NCBI GenBank assembly: GCA_016282145.1
Contig: JAEEJZ010000027.1
Span: 1-50,781, forward strand
Direction of reading: 5' to 3'
Length of the DNA stretch: 50,781 nucleotides
Source: Bacteroidales bacterium
GTDB taxonomy: Bacteria > Bacteroidota > Bacteroidia > Bacteroidales > UBA932
Made by a program: the position numbers and the translations under genes. This document shows, piece by piece, positions 33,460-43,300 of this stretch. The notes under the pieces are model-generated. The model did not search any database, was not told where the DNA came from, and was given only the letters and a program-made list of their open reading frames with translations. Position 1 is the stretch's first letter. Every line of letters starts with the position of its first letter.

Positions 33460-35130
33460 TCAGTCAAAAATAAAGCGGGCTACGACGGGAAGGTGGTCGG
33501 AAGGGCACCAGAAATTCCGGCCTACGCGGTAGGTCGCCGCTATCGTCCGGTAAGAGGCGGCGTGCATCGCTCCCGCGCAGAACAGGTGGTCGATGCGCCG
33601 GTCCGGCCGGTTGCGGATAAACTGTTCGTAAGCGTAATAATATTTGCTGGACGAGCCGCTGAGCGTGCCGTCGTAAGTCTCGTAGATACCCAGATTGCCG
33701 GCTGCACCGACGCTCTCGTAGGCATCGGCCCAAACCGTACGCAGACGCGCATAGGGCGCCTGGTTCGTACCGCCGGGGCCGCTGTTCATATCGCCCGCAA
33801 GGATTCGCGGCAGCGTTCCCGCCACGGCCTGCGCGTAACCGTTGACGCCGCCGGCCATATTCGCTCCCCCGCCCTGACTTTCGGTCGGCAGATGCGTGAC
33901 AAAGAACCAGAACCGGCGTCCGGAAGCGATATGGATGAAACGGGCGCGGATACAGGTGCGCTCCGGGCTTCCCGCATTCTTATACGCCCGCGAAGAATGG
34001 GCATACCAGGTTTCCGAGGACTTGGAGAGCCAGACGAAGCCGCATTCCTCCAGGCGCAAGACCTCCGAATTGTAGGCGAAGCCATTGGCATAGGAATAGG
34101 CCAGCGGAGCACCCTGCTCGATATCATTGGGCCATTCCATAGACCAGCGCCAGGATTCGGGGAGATTGCTGCAAAGGGCGGATATGTCGTACTTCCCTCC
34201 GGGGATATAATTCTCGTCCACCTCGTTGAAGCCTATCAGCTCCGCGCCCGTCATTTCGATGGAACGGCGCAGGGCGTCGCGCACGATATCCAGGTCCAGG
34301 GACATCTGCGCGCAGCGGCCCGAGGGCTTGAGCAGGTTGATTGACGCCACGGTCAGTTCCACCGTCTCTTCTGCCGGCGGTTCCGGGTCGATATCCGTTC
34401 CCGGGATGTATTCCACTTCGAAAGAAGCGGTCTGTCCGGGCGAGAAAGGAGTCCGCGGGTAGAGGGTCTGCGACATACTGCCGCCGGACGCATCGTTAAT
34501 CACGCATTGGATGCCGTCGCTGAAATCGCCCGGCGGCACACAGATGAGGAAGGTGGAGCCTGCGGGCGCACCGCTGCGCGCCACCATGCTCACCTCTGCA
34601 TAGGACTGGCCGGACGAAGGGCTGATGTTGCGGAAATCCGTCGAACAAAGCCCGGAAAGGTGTCTGTTCTTGTTCTGCGACTTGAGGGTCAGGCGCGAAA
34701 GCGTATAGCCGCCCGTCACGGTAATGGAGACGAGAGCCACCGCAGGCGACATCACCAGCGACTGCGCCTCTCCCGAGCCCAGCAGCAGGAAAGCCGCAGG
34801 ATCAGGACCCTCCGGGCGATAATACTGCGTGACCGGCAGCATCACCGTCGAGGAAGTTTCGCGCCAGGCCGAAAGCGCAGACGCGGGGAAAAGGGTGCGA
34901 CAATCCCCGCCCACCTCTTCCTTCAGGGTAAAGACGGCCGAAACCTCCCCGGCGGCCTCCGCCTCCAGGGGATTCGATACCTGTCCGTTGATGAAGATGC
35001 AATCTCCTGCGCTCCAGCGGAAGGCATCGCCCGCAGAGACGGCCTCCACACGCAACTCTATGCGCTCCGGTTCAAGCGGTTCCGGCGCACAGGCTGCGAG
35101 CAAAAGGAGCGGCAGAAGAAAGCGTTTCAT
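33460..35130 (-). CDS. Fimbrillin-like domain fused to an EEP phosphohydrolase (lipoprotein), second copy
   Basis: 556 residues. Lipoprotein signal MKRFLLPLLLLAAC, Cys14. Residues about 20-250 are fimbrillin-like (AFRWSAGDCIFINGQVSNPLEAE, CRTLFPASALSAW). Residues about 262-556 are an EEP domain: VASINLLKPSG (Asn), LIGFNEVDENYIPGGKYD (Glu), FFVTHLPTESQGG (His), ILAGDMNSGPGG (Asp, Asn), RRIDHLF, PSDHLPVVARF (Asp, His). Architecture and EEP sequence match the copy at 28999, but the fimbrillin part has diverged strongly. The start codon overlaps the stop of the small Cys peptide gene (ATGA), so the two are translationally coupled. Confidence 0.87.
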   Translation of the reverse strand: MKRFLLPLLLLAACAPEPLEPERIELRVEAVSAGDAFRWSAGDCIFINGQVSNPLEAEAAGEVSAVFTLKEEVGGDCRTLFPASALSAWRETSSTVMLPVTQYYRPEGPDPAAFLLLGSGEAQSLVMSPAVALVSITVTGGYTLSRLTLKSQNKNRHLSGLCSTDFRNISPSSGQSYAEVSMVARSGAPAGSTFLICVPPGDFSDGIQCVINDASGGSMSQTLYPRTPFSPGQTASFEVEYIPGTDIDPEPPAEETVELTVASINLLKPSGRCAQMSLDLDIVRDALRRSIEMTGAELIGFNEVDENYIPGGKYDISALCSNLPESWRWSMEWPNDIEQGAPLAYSYANGFAYNSEVLRLEECGFVWLSKSSETWYAHSSRAYKNAGSPERTCIRARFIHIASGRRFWFFVTHLPTESQGGGANMAGGVNGYAQAVAGTLPRILAGDMNSGPGGTNQAPYARLRTVWADAYESVGAAGNLGIYETYDGTLSGSSSKYYYAYEQFIRNRPDRRIDHLFCAGAMHAASYRTIAATYRVGRNFWCPSDHLPVVARFIFD

Positions 35131-35285
35131 CCTTCACTTACCCAGGTTAATCCGGCATCCTCTTCAGTGAGTTCCGGAAGAGTATTGACATAACTGTCGC
35201 AAAGCAGTCCTTCACTTTCCACAGGGAAAGGGAACAGGGACGGGGCCTCGTAGGCTATTTTATTATTCTGTTTCATCTTCTTCAT
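35127..35285 (-). CDS. Small Cys-containing peptide (52 residues)
   Basis: Short frame MKKMKQNNKIAYEAPSL at the N terminus, ESEGLLCDSYVNTLPELT in the middle and EEDAGLTWVSEG at the end. It starts 9 bp after the stop of the 1690-residue phosphoesterase, and its stop overlaps the next start by ATGA, which strongly supports translation. Like the 43-residue peptide at 13605-13736 it has an early Tyr-x-x-Pro, a central Leu-Cys-x-Ser and an acidic end with Trp. It lacks an export signal. Role unknown; both copies sit immediately before a fimbrillin-type gene. Confidence 0.7.
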   Translation of the reverse strand: MKKMKQNNKIAYEAPSLFPFPVESEGLLCDSYVNTLPELTEEDAGLTWVSEG

Positions 35286-35294
35286 CGTGGAAAA

Positions 35295-38200
35295 TTATTG
35301 AACGTCAATCCAGTCGCCGACTTCCTGATAAACAAAGTCAGCCATATTCGCCATGCCCTGGGCATTGGGATGGGGATTGCTGTACATAGGGACGGAAACC
35401 TTGGCACCCAGAATATCGGCCACGCGCACATTGTCTTCTCCGAAGTGCTCCGCAATGCGCAGGATAGCCTCCCTCTGACCTCCCCTCAGGTAAGTTCCAA
35501 TCAGGCAAACGACCTTTACCGAACCGCACCTGGCCTGTATCATCTTGATGAGGCGGATGTATGCGCTGCAGAAGGTCTTGCCGTCGAGGGCGTCCGCCGC
35601 CGCGACCGTGGTGGCGGCATCGGCATCGGCAAACAGTTCGTCAAGTCTGTCGGAAGATGACTCCGGGAAGGAGGAGGAGCCCATAGAGACCCCGTCGATC
35701 AGTTCTTCCGAGGTGCTGTACCAACTGGTGTGGCCGTAATCATTGGTGCCTCCGTGGATCAGGACCACGTCCGGATCGCCGATGCCCAGCGTCTGCAGGC
35801 GCGTTCCGAAGTCCCAGCCATACCAATAGGCACTGGAATCTCCGGTCGTGTTCTGCACGACGGTGGTGTTGCCTGCGGAGATATTCTTCTCGAAGGTACC
35901 GTAGGCCATCTTGTTGTAGATCAGCCGGTACCACCAGGTGTCGCTGACGGAGGAGACATCGCAGTCGCTCTTGGGATAGTAGGCCCCGCCCTTGGTGGTG
36001 TCGCACCAGCCCTTGAAGGTGGAGATACTGTCCCCGATGACGCTTACCTTGACGGTGCGGCCGGCATCATCAAGAGAGATGATCTTAACGATAACCTCAG
36101 AGAGATTATGGCGGTTCTTGCTCTTACTGCTTACATTGACATTATTCAGCGAGCCTATCAGGAGTTGATCCTGGTTGGTGACGTCTTCGATGATGACGCT
36201 CTTTGTCTGCCAGCTGCCGGTGCTGATACCCAGCGCATAACCCTTGTCCAATGCACCGCTTCCGGTATATTTACCAAAATAGCCGCTCTTAGTGTCCGTA
36301 GTGGAATCCATAGTGAGGTTGGAGGCCTTGAATACCCCCACATCCCCATTGGTCTCATACATACGGTCCGTAACCGTTACTTCAATCGTTGCCTTGAAGC
36401 CATCCGGGATACCGGCCAGTTTGGGTGTCACAATGTGCGTCCTGGCATTGTTGGAAGTGGTTGCACAGCGGAAATAGCCCACCCTTGAATACACGGCGCT
36501 GTTTCCGTAGAAGCCCCAGCCGTGGGAAAGACGGGTACCTTCCGTAATCTCAAAGCCGTTGCCCCAAAGACGAGTGCCGGTAGACTTGTAGAATTCAAAG
36601 AAACCATCGGGATCCTCTCCGGTGATTGGCTCGAGGGTATGCGGGTTAGGCATAAAGCCGGCAGCAGTGTCAAACTCATCCGGTCCATAGTGGACTTCGG
36701 AGAAATCCTCGGCCAGGATGATATCCCCTACCCCCGCATTGGAAACGGTGGAAGCGTCAATCCGGGTGAAAGGAAGTGTAGTGCCCTTGACGACATTGGA
36801 ATACTTCTCGGCGCCCTCCGTGGTATCCGTAGCCTTGAACCAATAATCAGTACCAGGTTCAAGACCGCCAAAGACAAATCTGGGCTGGCGGGGAGTTGAA
36901 GTTTTGTCATCTACTTTGCTCCAGCAACTATGGCCGGCAGGAATTACGTGGGAAACGACCAGATCCGTGCAGGCGGCATCCCTGTAGAGCGCTATGGTCC
37001 AAGGTTTTGAATCATCGTCAGCGGCAGAAACTCCCTCTGTCCAGGTAAAGGACAGGCTGCAAGAGCTTGATCTGCCTAGAGATGCTGTCACTTCGGGAGG
37101 AGTTTCCAGCGCCACAATCTCCACCTTTACGTCATCCAGGAAGAAGCGGTTTTTGCCGTTGATGCCTTCGTATGAGCCAATCACCAGGCAACTGTTGCTG
37201 TTAACCCCCTCTATCCTTATGGTTTTAGTTGTCAATTCCCTCGTTTTGGTATTGAGCGGATATCCGCCGGTGAGCGAGGCACCGGTGTACTTACCGCCGG
37301 AACTGGAGAACTTGGGATTCGTGCTTTCCTTCTGGTCCGGAGCCAGCACCAGTGTGAGGGAAGTATGGTCGTTGATAAACACCGCCACATCGTTCTCACT
37401 ATTGTATCTGCTGGATGTCACGGTTACATCAACCGTTGCAATCTTGCCTTCCGGGATACCGGACAGTGCCGGTGACACGATGTGCGTACGGGCGCTGGGA
37501 GAGGATGTTGATTCTCCAATGCCTACACGCAGGTATCCGGCATAGGAATACACCGAACTGTTGCCGAAGAAGCCCCAATTGTACAGTCGCTTGTCGGATG
37601 TTACCCTGGCCTCTCCGTAAATACGGCCTGCGGTATTATCGTATTCCCTGTAAGTGCCTTCATCTACCGTAATGTTCCCGCTCAGCGGCTCCAGCGGCTT
37701 GCCTCCAGGGATGAAGCCGGCAGCGGTGGAAAGCATATCGGAGCCCCAGGGGATTTCGCTGAAGTCCTCAGCCAGCACGACATCGCCCACGCCGGCGTTG
37801 GTTACCGTGGCGGGATCCACCACGGTAAAGTCCTTGGTCGTGGAACTGATGGGCGCAGACTTCTCTCCGCTCATGGTATCCTGTACCTGGAACCAGTAGG
37901 TAGTGGAAGGGGTGAGGCCGCCGAAGACAAAGCGCGGTCCTTTGCCGTCCCAGCAGGATGCTTCGGCCGGGATTTCGAAGGATACGACCAAGTCCGTAAG
38001 CGCCTCGTCGCGGTAAAGGGCAGCCTTGTAGGGCGAGGTCACGTCATCACCGTCGGAATCGCCCTGCGTCCACTTGAAGGCCAGGGAAGAGGAACTCTGA
38101 TTGATAGGCGTGGCCACCAGGCCGGTACGCTGGGCGTGATTGCGGTATTCCTCGATAGAGAAAGCCTTGGGGCGCTTCATCTCCTCTACATAGACATTGC

Positions 38201-40367
38201 CGAAGCGGTCGGTCACCCGCACGGTCACCGTGGAAGTGGCGTTCGAAGCTTTCGCCTTGAAGTAGTGGTTCCACTTGCGGGTCTGGAAAGAAGGAGAATC
38301 GCTATGCGATGAAATCTTAAGACGCGGGCCGGTGAAGGCGGCGATGTGCAGCGGGTCATAGTTGCCGCCGAGGCGGGTCACCTCGAGGGGCGTTCCCTCT
38401 TCCTCGATGTTCACCTGCCAGTCTTCGTCCCAATCCCAGACGTTGACATAGATGATATTGCTTTCGAAATTCTGGATGTAATTATAGTATTTCGTCCAGT
38501 CCGGATGGCCGCCGGCATAATCCTCGGTGAGGAATTCCTTCACCTTGTTCATATCGTAGGCGCGGAACTGGTAATCGCGGTCCTGGCATGCGGCCTGGAA
38601 ATAATGGGTCATCGATTTCCCGCTGAATTCGAACACGCCGATTCCGCCGGGAGAGCCCTCCTGTCCGATGTGGATACCCGGAGTAAGGTAACCGGACCAC
38701 CACCAGGTGCCGCAGACGGCGCCGTAATTGTGCTCGTGGAAGGTCGGGGTATGCGTACGGTTGAAGACGCTGTGGGTATGACCGGTAATCATCTGGACGT
38801 CATAGCCGTCGAAGATGGCGAGGAAGGCGGCCTTGTCGGCATCTGCACCGTTCAGTTCCTCCTTCCATCCCAGGCCGTCAGGCACGGCCATCGGCTCGTG
38901 GGTGGTCAGGACAATGGGAGTCGATTTGTCCACGAGGGCGAGGTCCTGACGCAGCCATTCCAGCTGGTCGGCCGTAAAGTTCTTCTTATACTCGGAACGG
39001 TGGCTCTGTCCGGAAGGGACACCGGTGAAGTCCATATTGTCCAGTACGATGAAGTGCACCTGACCGAGGTTGAAGGAATAGTAGGTCGGGGCAACCGTGT
39101 GGATGTAGGTAAGGGCCTTGTCCACGTCGCCGGATTTCTCCATCTCATTGTCGTGGTTACCCATCGTATGGAAGAACGGGATACCGCGGTTGCCGAAGTA
39201 ACTGTTCTGCGTATCAATGTAGTTCTGGAGGTCGAAGTTGTTGCTGATCCAGTACATATCCCAGGCGTGGTCGCCCAGGGTCATCACATACACCTTGCCG
39301 GGAGCGCTGTCCATATTCTCGGCAATGGTCCGGGTCACCTTGGAGAACTGGTCCAGGTCGCCCGTACGGCGGGCCAGGTGGATGTCACCGAGGACGAGGA
39401 GCCGGAAGTCCTCGACCGGAGCGGCGATAAGTTCGAAGTCCGCCTGCTCGAGCTCGTTGACATCGCCGGAGAGCGGCTGATAGTGACGCGGCTGCACCCC
39501 GTCCAGCGGCACTTCGTAGCCGGAGGGGATAATCACGAAGACATTCTGCCACTTCTTCTCCGAATGGAAGGCATAGTGGCCGTTTTCGTCCGTCCGGACG
39601 ATGGTGATACCATCGGAAACCGGCACGCCGGGGACACCCTCGCCTGCGCAAGTTACGGTGCCATAGACGTTCATAAGTTCAGGATCGGGTTCGTAGGCCA
39701 GCGAGGCGCTGTACATCTTCCCGGCCTCGTAGGCCTTGTTGGGCGTAGCGTTGCGCAGCATCACGCCGCCGTCCGCATCGGTCACGATGAGGCGGATACC
39801 TTCCTGCGTGTAATCGCCCGGAGCGATGGCCACGAACCAGGGCTTGCCCAGTTCTACATCCTCCCCGGCTTCCATCTTGTAGCCGTTGATGGAGACGCTG
39901 GTGATGCGCTCGCCGCCCTCCCCCGTCGGGGTGAACTTGAAGATTGCCACCTCCGCCTCGAAAGCGAGGCTCGCGTCCTGCGAAGAGGCCCGCATCAGGA
40001 AGGCCGAAGGATCGTAACTGCCCTCCACGTATTCCTGCAGCGTGGGGATTTCCGTCGCGCCCGCCGGATAAACCGCATCGTAAGGGGCGGAAATACCCTC
40101 CACGGTGAAGGATGCGCTGCTGCCGCCGGCCTGCTCGGCCGTCAGCGGAGCGGATGCCACGCCGTTGACGCTGATGGCATCGCCCTCGCTCCAGAGGTTG
40201 GGCCAGACATTGCCTTCCGGCTCGCCGAGCTCAGTCCGGCTCTGCGGAACCGTCGCCGTAAAGGTAACAGTTTCCCCGAGGGCCTGTGTCCGTTCCGTTT
40301 CGCGGGCACAGGAAAGCAGGGCCGCACTTGCAGCCGCTACGAGGAAGAATTTGTTCAGTCTTTTCAT
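35295..40367 (-). CDS. Giant lipoprotein: fimbrillin-like, calcineurin-type phosphoesterase, two FN3/jelly-roll modules, SGNH hydrolase
   Basis: 1690 residues. Lipoprotein signal MKRLNKFFLVAAASAALLSC, Cys20. Domains: fimbrillin-like about 25-232; carboxypeptidase-like N domain of metallophosphatases about 234-310 (VYGTVTCAGEGVPGVPV); phosphoesterase core about 318-600 with VLGDIHLARR, TLGDHAWD, HTMGNHDNEM, LTTHEPMAV, MITGHTHSV; C-terminal metallophosphatase domain to about 740; FN3/jelly-roll modules at about 755 and 1095 (LAEDFSEIPWG, LAEDFSEVHYG); SGNH hydrolase about 1437-1690 with VSVIGDSIST (Ser), IHGGTNDYGH (Asn) and NPHPNAQG (His). It thus joins a phosphoesterase and a probable esterase in one chain. 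The first 200 residues are almost identical to the next gene upstream. Confidence 0.87.
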   Translation of the reverse strand: MKRLNKFFLVAAASAALLSCARETERTQALGETVTFTATVPQSRTELGEPEGNVWPNLWSEGDAISVNGVASAPLTAEQAGGSSASFTVEGISAPYDAVYPAGATEIPTLQEYVEGSYDPSAFLMRASSQDASLAFEAEVAIFKFTPTGEGGERITSVSINGYKMEAGEDVELGKPWFVAIAPGDYTQEGIRLIVTDADGGVMLRNATPNKAYEAGKMYSASLAYEPDPELMNVYGTVTCAGEGVPGVPVSDGITIVRTDENGHYAFHSEKKWQNVFVIIPSGYEVPLDGVQPRHYQPLSGDVNELEQADFELIAAPVEDFRLLVLGDIHLARRTGDLDQFSKVTRTIAENMDSAPGKVYVMTLGDHAWDMYWISNNFDLQNYIDTQNSYFGNRGIPFFHTMGNHDNEMEKSGDVDKALTYIHTVAPTYYSFNLGQVHFIVLDNMDFTGVPSGQSHRSEYKKNFTADQLEWLRQDLALVDKSTPIVLTTHEPMAVPDGLGWKEELNGADADKAAFLAIFDGYDVQMITGHTHSVFNRTHTPTFHEHNYGAVCGTWWWSGYLTPGIHIGQEGSPGGIGVFEFSGKSMTHYFQAACQDRDYQFRAYDMNKVKEFLTEDYAGGHPDWTKYYNYIQNFESNIIYVNVWDWDEDWQVNIEEEGTPLEVTRLGGNYDPLHIAAFTGPRLKISSHSDSPSFQTRKWNHYFKAKASNATSTVTVRVTDRFGNVYVEEMKRPKAFSIEEYRNHAQRTGLVATPINQSSSSLAFKWTQGDSDGDDVTSPYKAALYRDEALTDLVVSFEIPAEASCWDGKGPRFVFGGLTPSTTYWFQVQDTMSGEKSAPISSTTKDFTVVDPATVTNAGVGDVVLAEDFSEIPWGSDMLSTAAGFIPGGKPLEPLSGNITVDEGTYREYDNTAGRIYGEARVTSDKRLYNWGFFGNSSVYSYAGYLRVGIGESTSSPSARTHIVSPALSGIPEGKIATVDVTVTSSRYNSENDVAVFINDHTSLTLVLAPDQKESTNPKFSSSGGKYTGASLTGGYPLNTKTRELTTKTIRIEGVNSNSCLVIGSYEGINGKNRFFLDDVKVEIVALETPPEVTASLGRSSSCSLSFTWTEGVSAADDDSKPWTIALYRDAACTDLVVSHVIPAGHSCWSKVDDKTSTPRQPRFVFGGLEPGTDYWFKATDTTEGAEKYSNVVKGTTLPFTRIDASTVSNAGVGDIILAEDFSEVHYGPDEFDTAAGFMPNPHTLEPITGEDPDGFFEFYKSTGTRLWGNGFEITEGTRLSHGWGFYGNSAVYSRVGYFRCATTSNNARTHIVTPKLAGIPDGFKATIEVTVTDRMYETNGDVGVFKASNLTMDSTTDTKSGYFGKYTGSGALDKGYALGISTGSWQTKSVIIEDVTNQDQLLIGSLNNVNVSSKSKNRHNLSEVIVKIISLDDAGRTVKVSVIGDSISTFKGWCDTTKGGAYYPKSDCDVSSVSDTWWYRLIYNKMAYGTFEKNISAGNTTVVQNTTGDSSAYWYGWDFGTRLQTLGIGDPDVVLIHGGTNDYGHTSWYSTSEELIDGVSMGSSSFPESSSDRLDELFADADAATTVAAADALDGKTFCSAYIRLIKMIQARCGSVKVVCLIGTYLRGGQREAILRIAEHFGEDNVRVADILGAKVSVPMYSNPHPNAQGMANMADFVYQEVGDWIDVQ
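39800..40316. repeat. Near-identical duplicated segment, copy 1 (5' part of the 1690-residue gene)
   Basis: About 517 bp align without gaps to 43623-44139 at a constant offset of 3823 bases. I count about 17 differences, roughly 97 percent identity, mostly at synonymous positions. It encodes the fimbrillin-like domain. The flanking signal peptide and downstream regions diverge sharply, which points to recent duplication or gene conversion. Confidence 0.9.
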
Positions 40368-40368
40368 C

Positions 40369-43300
40369 CTATTGAATGTTTCCTAATCTCATATAATCCG
40401 GATACCAGCAATCCTGCTCCACTACTTCCGTACAGGTATATTGATTGCCAAAGGTATCCGTCGCCACCACCTTGACGGAGGCGGACGGGTTCTTCATCGT
40501 GTACTTGTACATATGGTAGCAATGGTCCATATAGTCGGCGTTGGACGGGTTGAGCTTGCCACTCTTGAAGCCTTTGCCCAGCACGCCCAGATGATAGGCC
40601 TGTGCCCACCAGTCCTGGGAAGACTGTTCTCCGTAAGTGACCGTGGAATACATCGCATCCTCATGGAGTTCTTTGCTCTCCGGCATCAGGCTGGCTTCGC
40701 CGGCAAATACATCGTCCTCATATACCTCCACCTTCCAGTTGGGGTCGCTGTTGAATACGTTGATCAGCAGCACATCGGAGGGATGCGGGTTCCGGAAGTA
40801 GATATAGCTGCCGCCGTACTTGACACCGCCGCGGTAAATACGCATCTGGTAGTCTCTGGAATTCATCCCGGTATTCACGCCGGAGAAATAGGAATCTACA
40901 ATCTGCTTACCTGAGAATTCATAGACGTTGTAGCCGTTGGGGACGCCGTCGACGGCAAGGTTCGACCACCAGAAAATACCGCACAAGGCTTCGTGGACGT
41001 GTTCATAGATACCGGATCCACCTACATCGGGTATATTCCTGATATAGTGGGTGTGGGCGGAGAAAATCTCGGCGTGGGAGAAGCCTTTAAGCAGCGTCAA
41101 CACCTTCGAGACATTGTCCCCGCTGAGGCAGAAGCAGATGGGGATATGGACGCAGAAGATGACCGTCTTGTCGGAGGGGACGTTCGCAAGGTCTGCGGCG
41201 AGCCAGTCATACTGCTCGTCGGAGAATCCTCCGCGATATTTACGGGGCTCCGTGCTGTTGGTCCATATGATATTCCGCATACACACTACGTGGACATCTC
41301 CACGGTTGAAGGAGAAATTGATGGGCCCGAAGCAATCCTCGAATGCGCGCTGAGCCTTCAGGAAAAGGGTGCTGGAGGTAGCGTCCGTCTTCAACTCATT
41401 TCCGGAGGAGGTATAGAACCAGGTATAATCGTGGTTGCCTATGGTCTGGAACACCGGCATGTTGATCTTGCTGAAAAGGGAACGCATAAGGGGAAGGCCC
41501 CCGGTAGAGTTGCGGCTGTCTTCGTTATACACGATATCTCCAAGGGTAAGCCCGTAACAGGGCAGTGAATAAGTGGCCGCACGGGCGTTGATGGCGGGCA
41601 CGGATTCGTCCCTGAAGCGGTCCGAGTTCACCATTGTCTGGCTGTCCCTCTTGGCATTGTGCGCCTGGGGATCGGCCATAGTGAAAAGAACAAATTGCTC
41701 CTCGACCGCTTGCTGCACCAGCGTAAAGTCGTAGCCGCTGCAGCCGGCAAGCTTGCGCTTGTAGAAGTCGGGGCAGCCGTCCGCGTTCTTGGAAATCACG
41801 GCGTCAGAGGGCAAGGAGATGTAGAAATACCAGACATCGTCGTTGTCCGGCAGGGTATAATGGCCCTGCGCGTCGGTGACTGTCACGTCGAAGCCGTTGG
41901 ATACGCTTATGCCCGCGACCGGAGTGCCGTCGGACCAGCGCACGTGGCCTTCCACCTGGGTAATAGGCTCAGCCGGAGTATTACAGACGGCGTTGATGGT
42001 ATGGTTGGACGTAGTATTGTTCGTCCCGGCGAGCCAGGATTGATAGTTGGCGCTTGTTATCGGGGCTGTAGCACCACCCAGCGACACCGCGCCTTCAACG
42101 ACAATCGGCTTTGCGGTAGTGCCGAGGGTATTCTTTGCCGACGTACCGTTATAGCAGCCCAACACCATCCCGATGGCACTGTTCCCCAGCGCCACGCTCT
42201 CCAGGGTGCAATTCACCGAGCAGCCTTCCGCTATGGTCATAGCATTGTTGGACAGGGCACCAATCAGTCCGCCCTGTCCGGCAAGCACGACCTTGCTGCT
42301 GATGTTGCCGGTATTGCTGCTTCCGGAAAGGGTGTGGCCCAGGGCACGGAAAGCGCAGACGCCGCCAACGGAAGACTCCTCCGAAGTGCTTTCGATAATG
42401 ATGTCTCCCTCATTGCTACAGCTGAGTATCCGGCCCGTGCCTCCCTGGATGCCGCCGAAACGGCCCATGCCGGAGCCTCTGGCAGTTATGGTTCCGGTAT
42501 TTACGCAGTCCTCGGTGCGGTTGCTGATGTTCTTGTCCTCAAGATTGGGCCATCCGACGATACCGCCTACGGTCGTATTGCCGTCGGTCGCATCGAAGTC
42601 CGCCGTGATATTTCCGTTGTTGGTGCAGGAAAGAATGCTGGTGACATTCTTCCCGGGAGCGTAATATTCGCCACCGCAAATGCCACCGATATCGAGCAGT
42701 ACGCACTTGGAGGAAGCCGTATGGCCGGAAGTAACGGCACGGATATCCAGAAGGCCATCGTTGATACAGGAACGCACTTGCCCGCAAGGAGAGCCCACGA
42801 TTCCGCCGATCTGATGACGCTCGGAGTCTGCGGTTACCGCCTCGATGGAACTGAAAAGGAAATTGATGGTCCCGTCGTTGTTGCAATCGACCGCGGAGAA
42901 TCCGGTATATCCATAACCCACGATACCGCCTACGCTGGTAAGGGCATTGGAGATGCTGCCGATGGCCGATGCTCCCGCCGGGTGGCTGGAAGCGAAGGTC
43001 AGCGTTCCGCTGTTGCTGCAATCGCTTACCGCTGCAGTCAGGTAGCCGGCAATGCCGCCGATGCCCACGCCCAGTACGGAAGAAGAACTCTCGAAGGAAA
43101 TATCCCCTTCGTTGGAACAGGAAGTGATCTTGCCGGAAGAGTAGGCCGCGATGCCGCCGATCACAACACTCGCGCTGGTAGCGGAACTGCGGTTGATGCT
43201 GACCGATGCTCTGTTGACGATATTTTTAAGGCTTCCCCCATTGTTCAGCACGACCGGCGAGAATACATTCTCTTCGGGTTCGAAACTGCCTTCCACGCTG

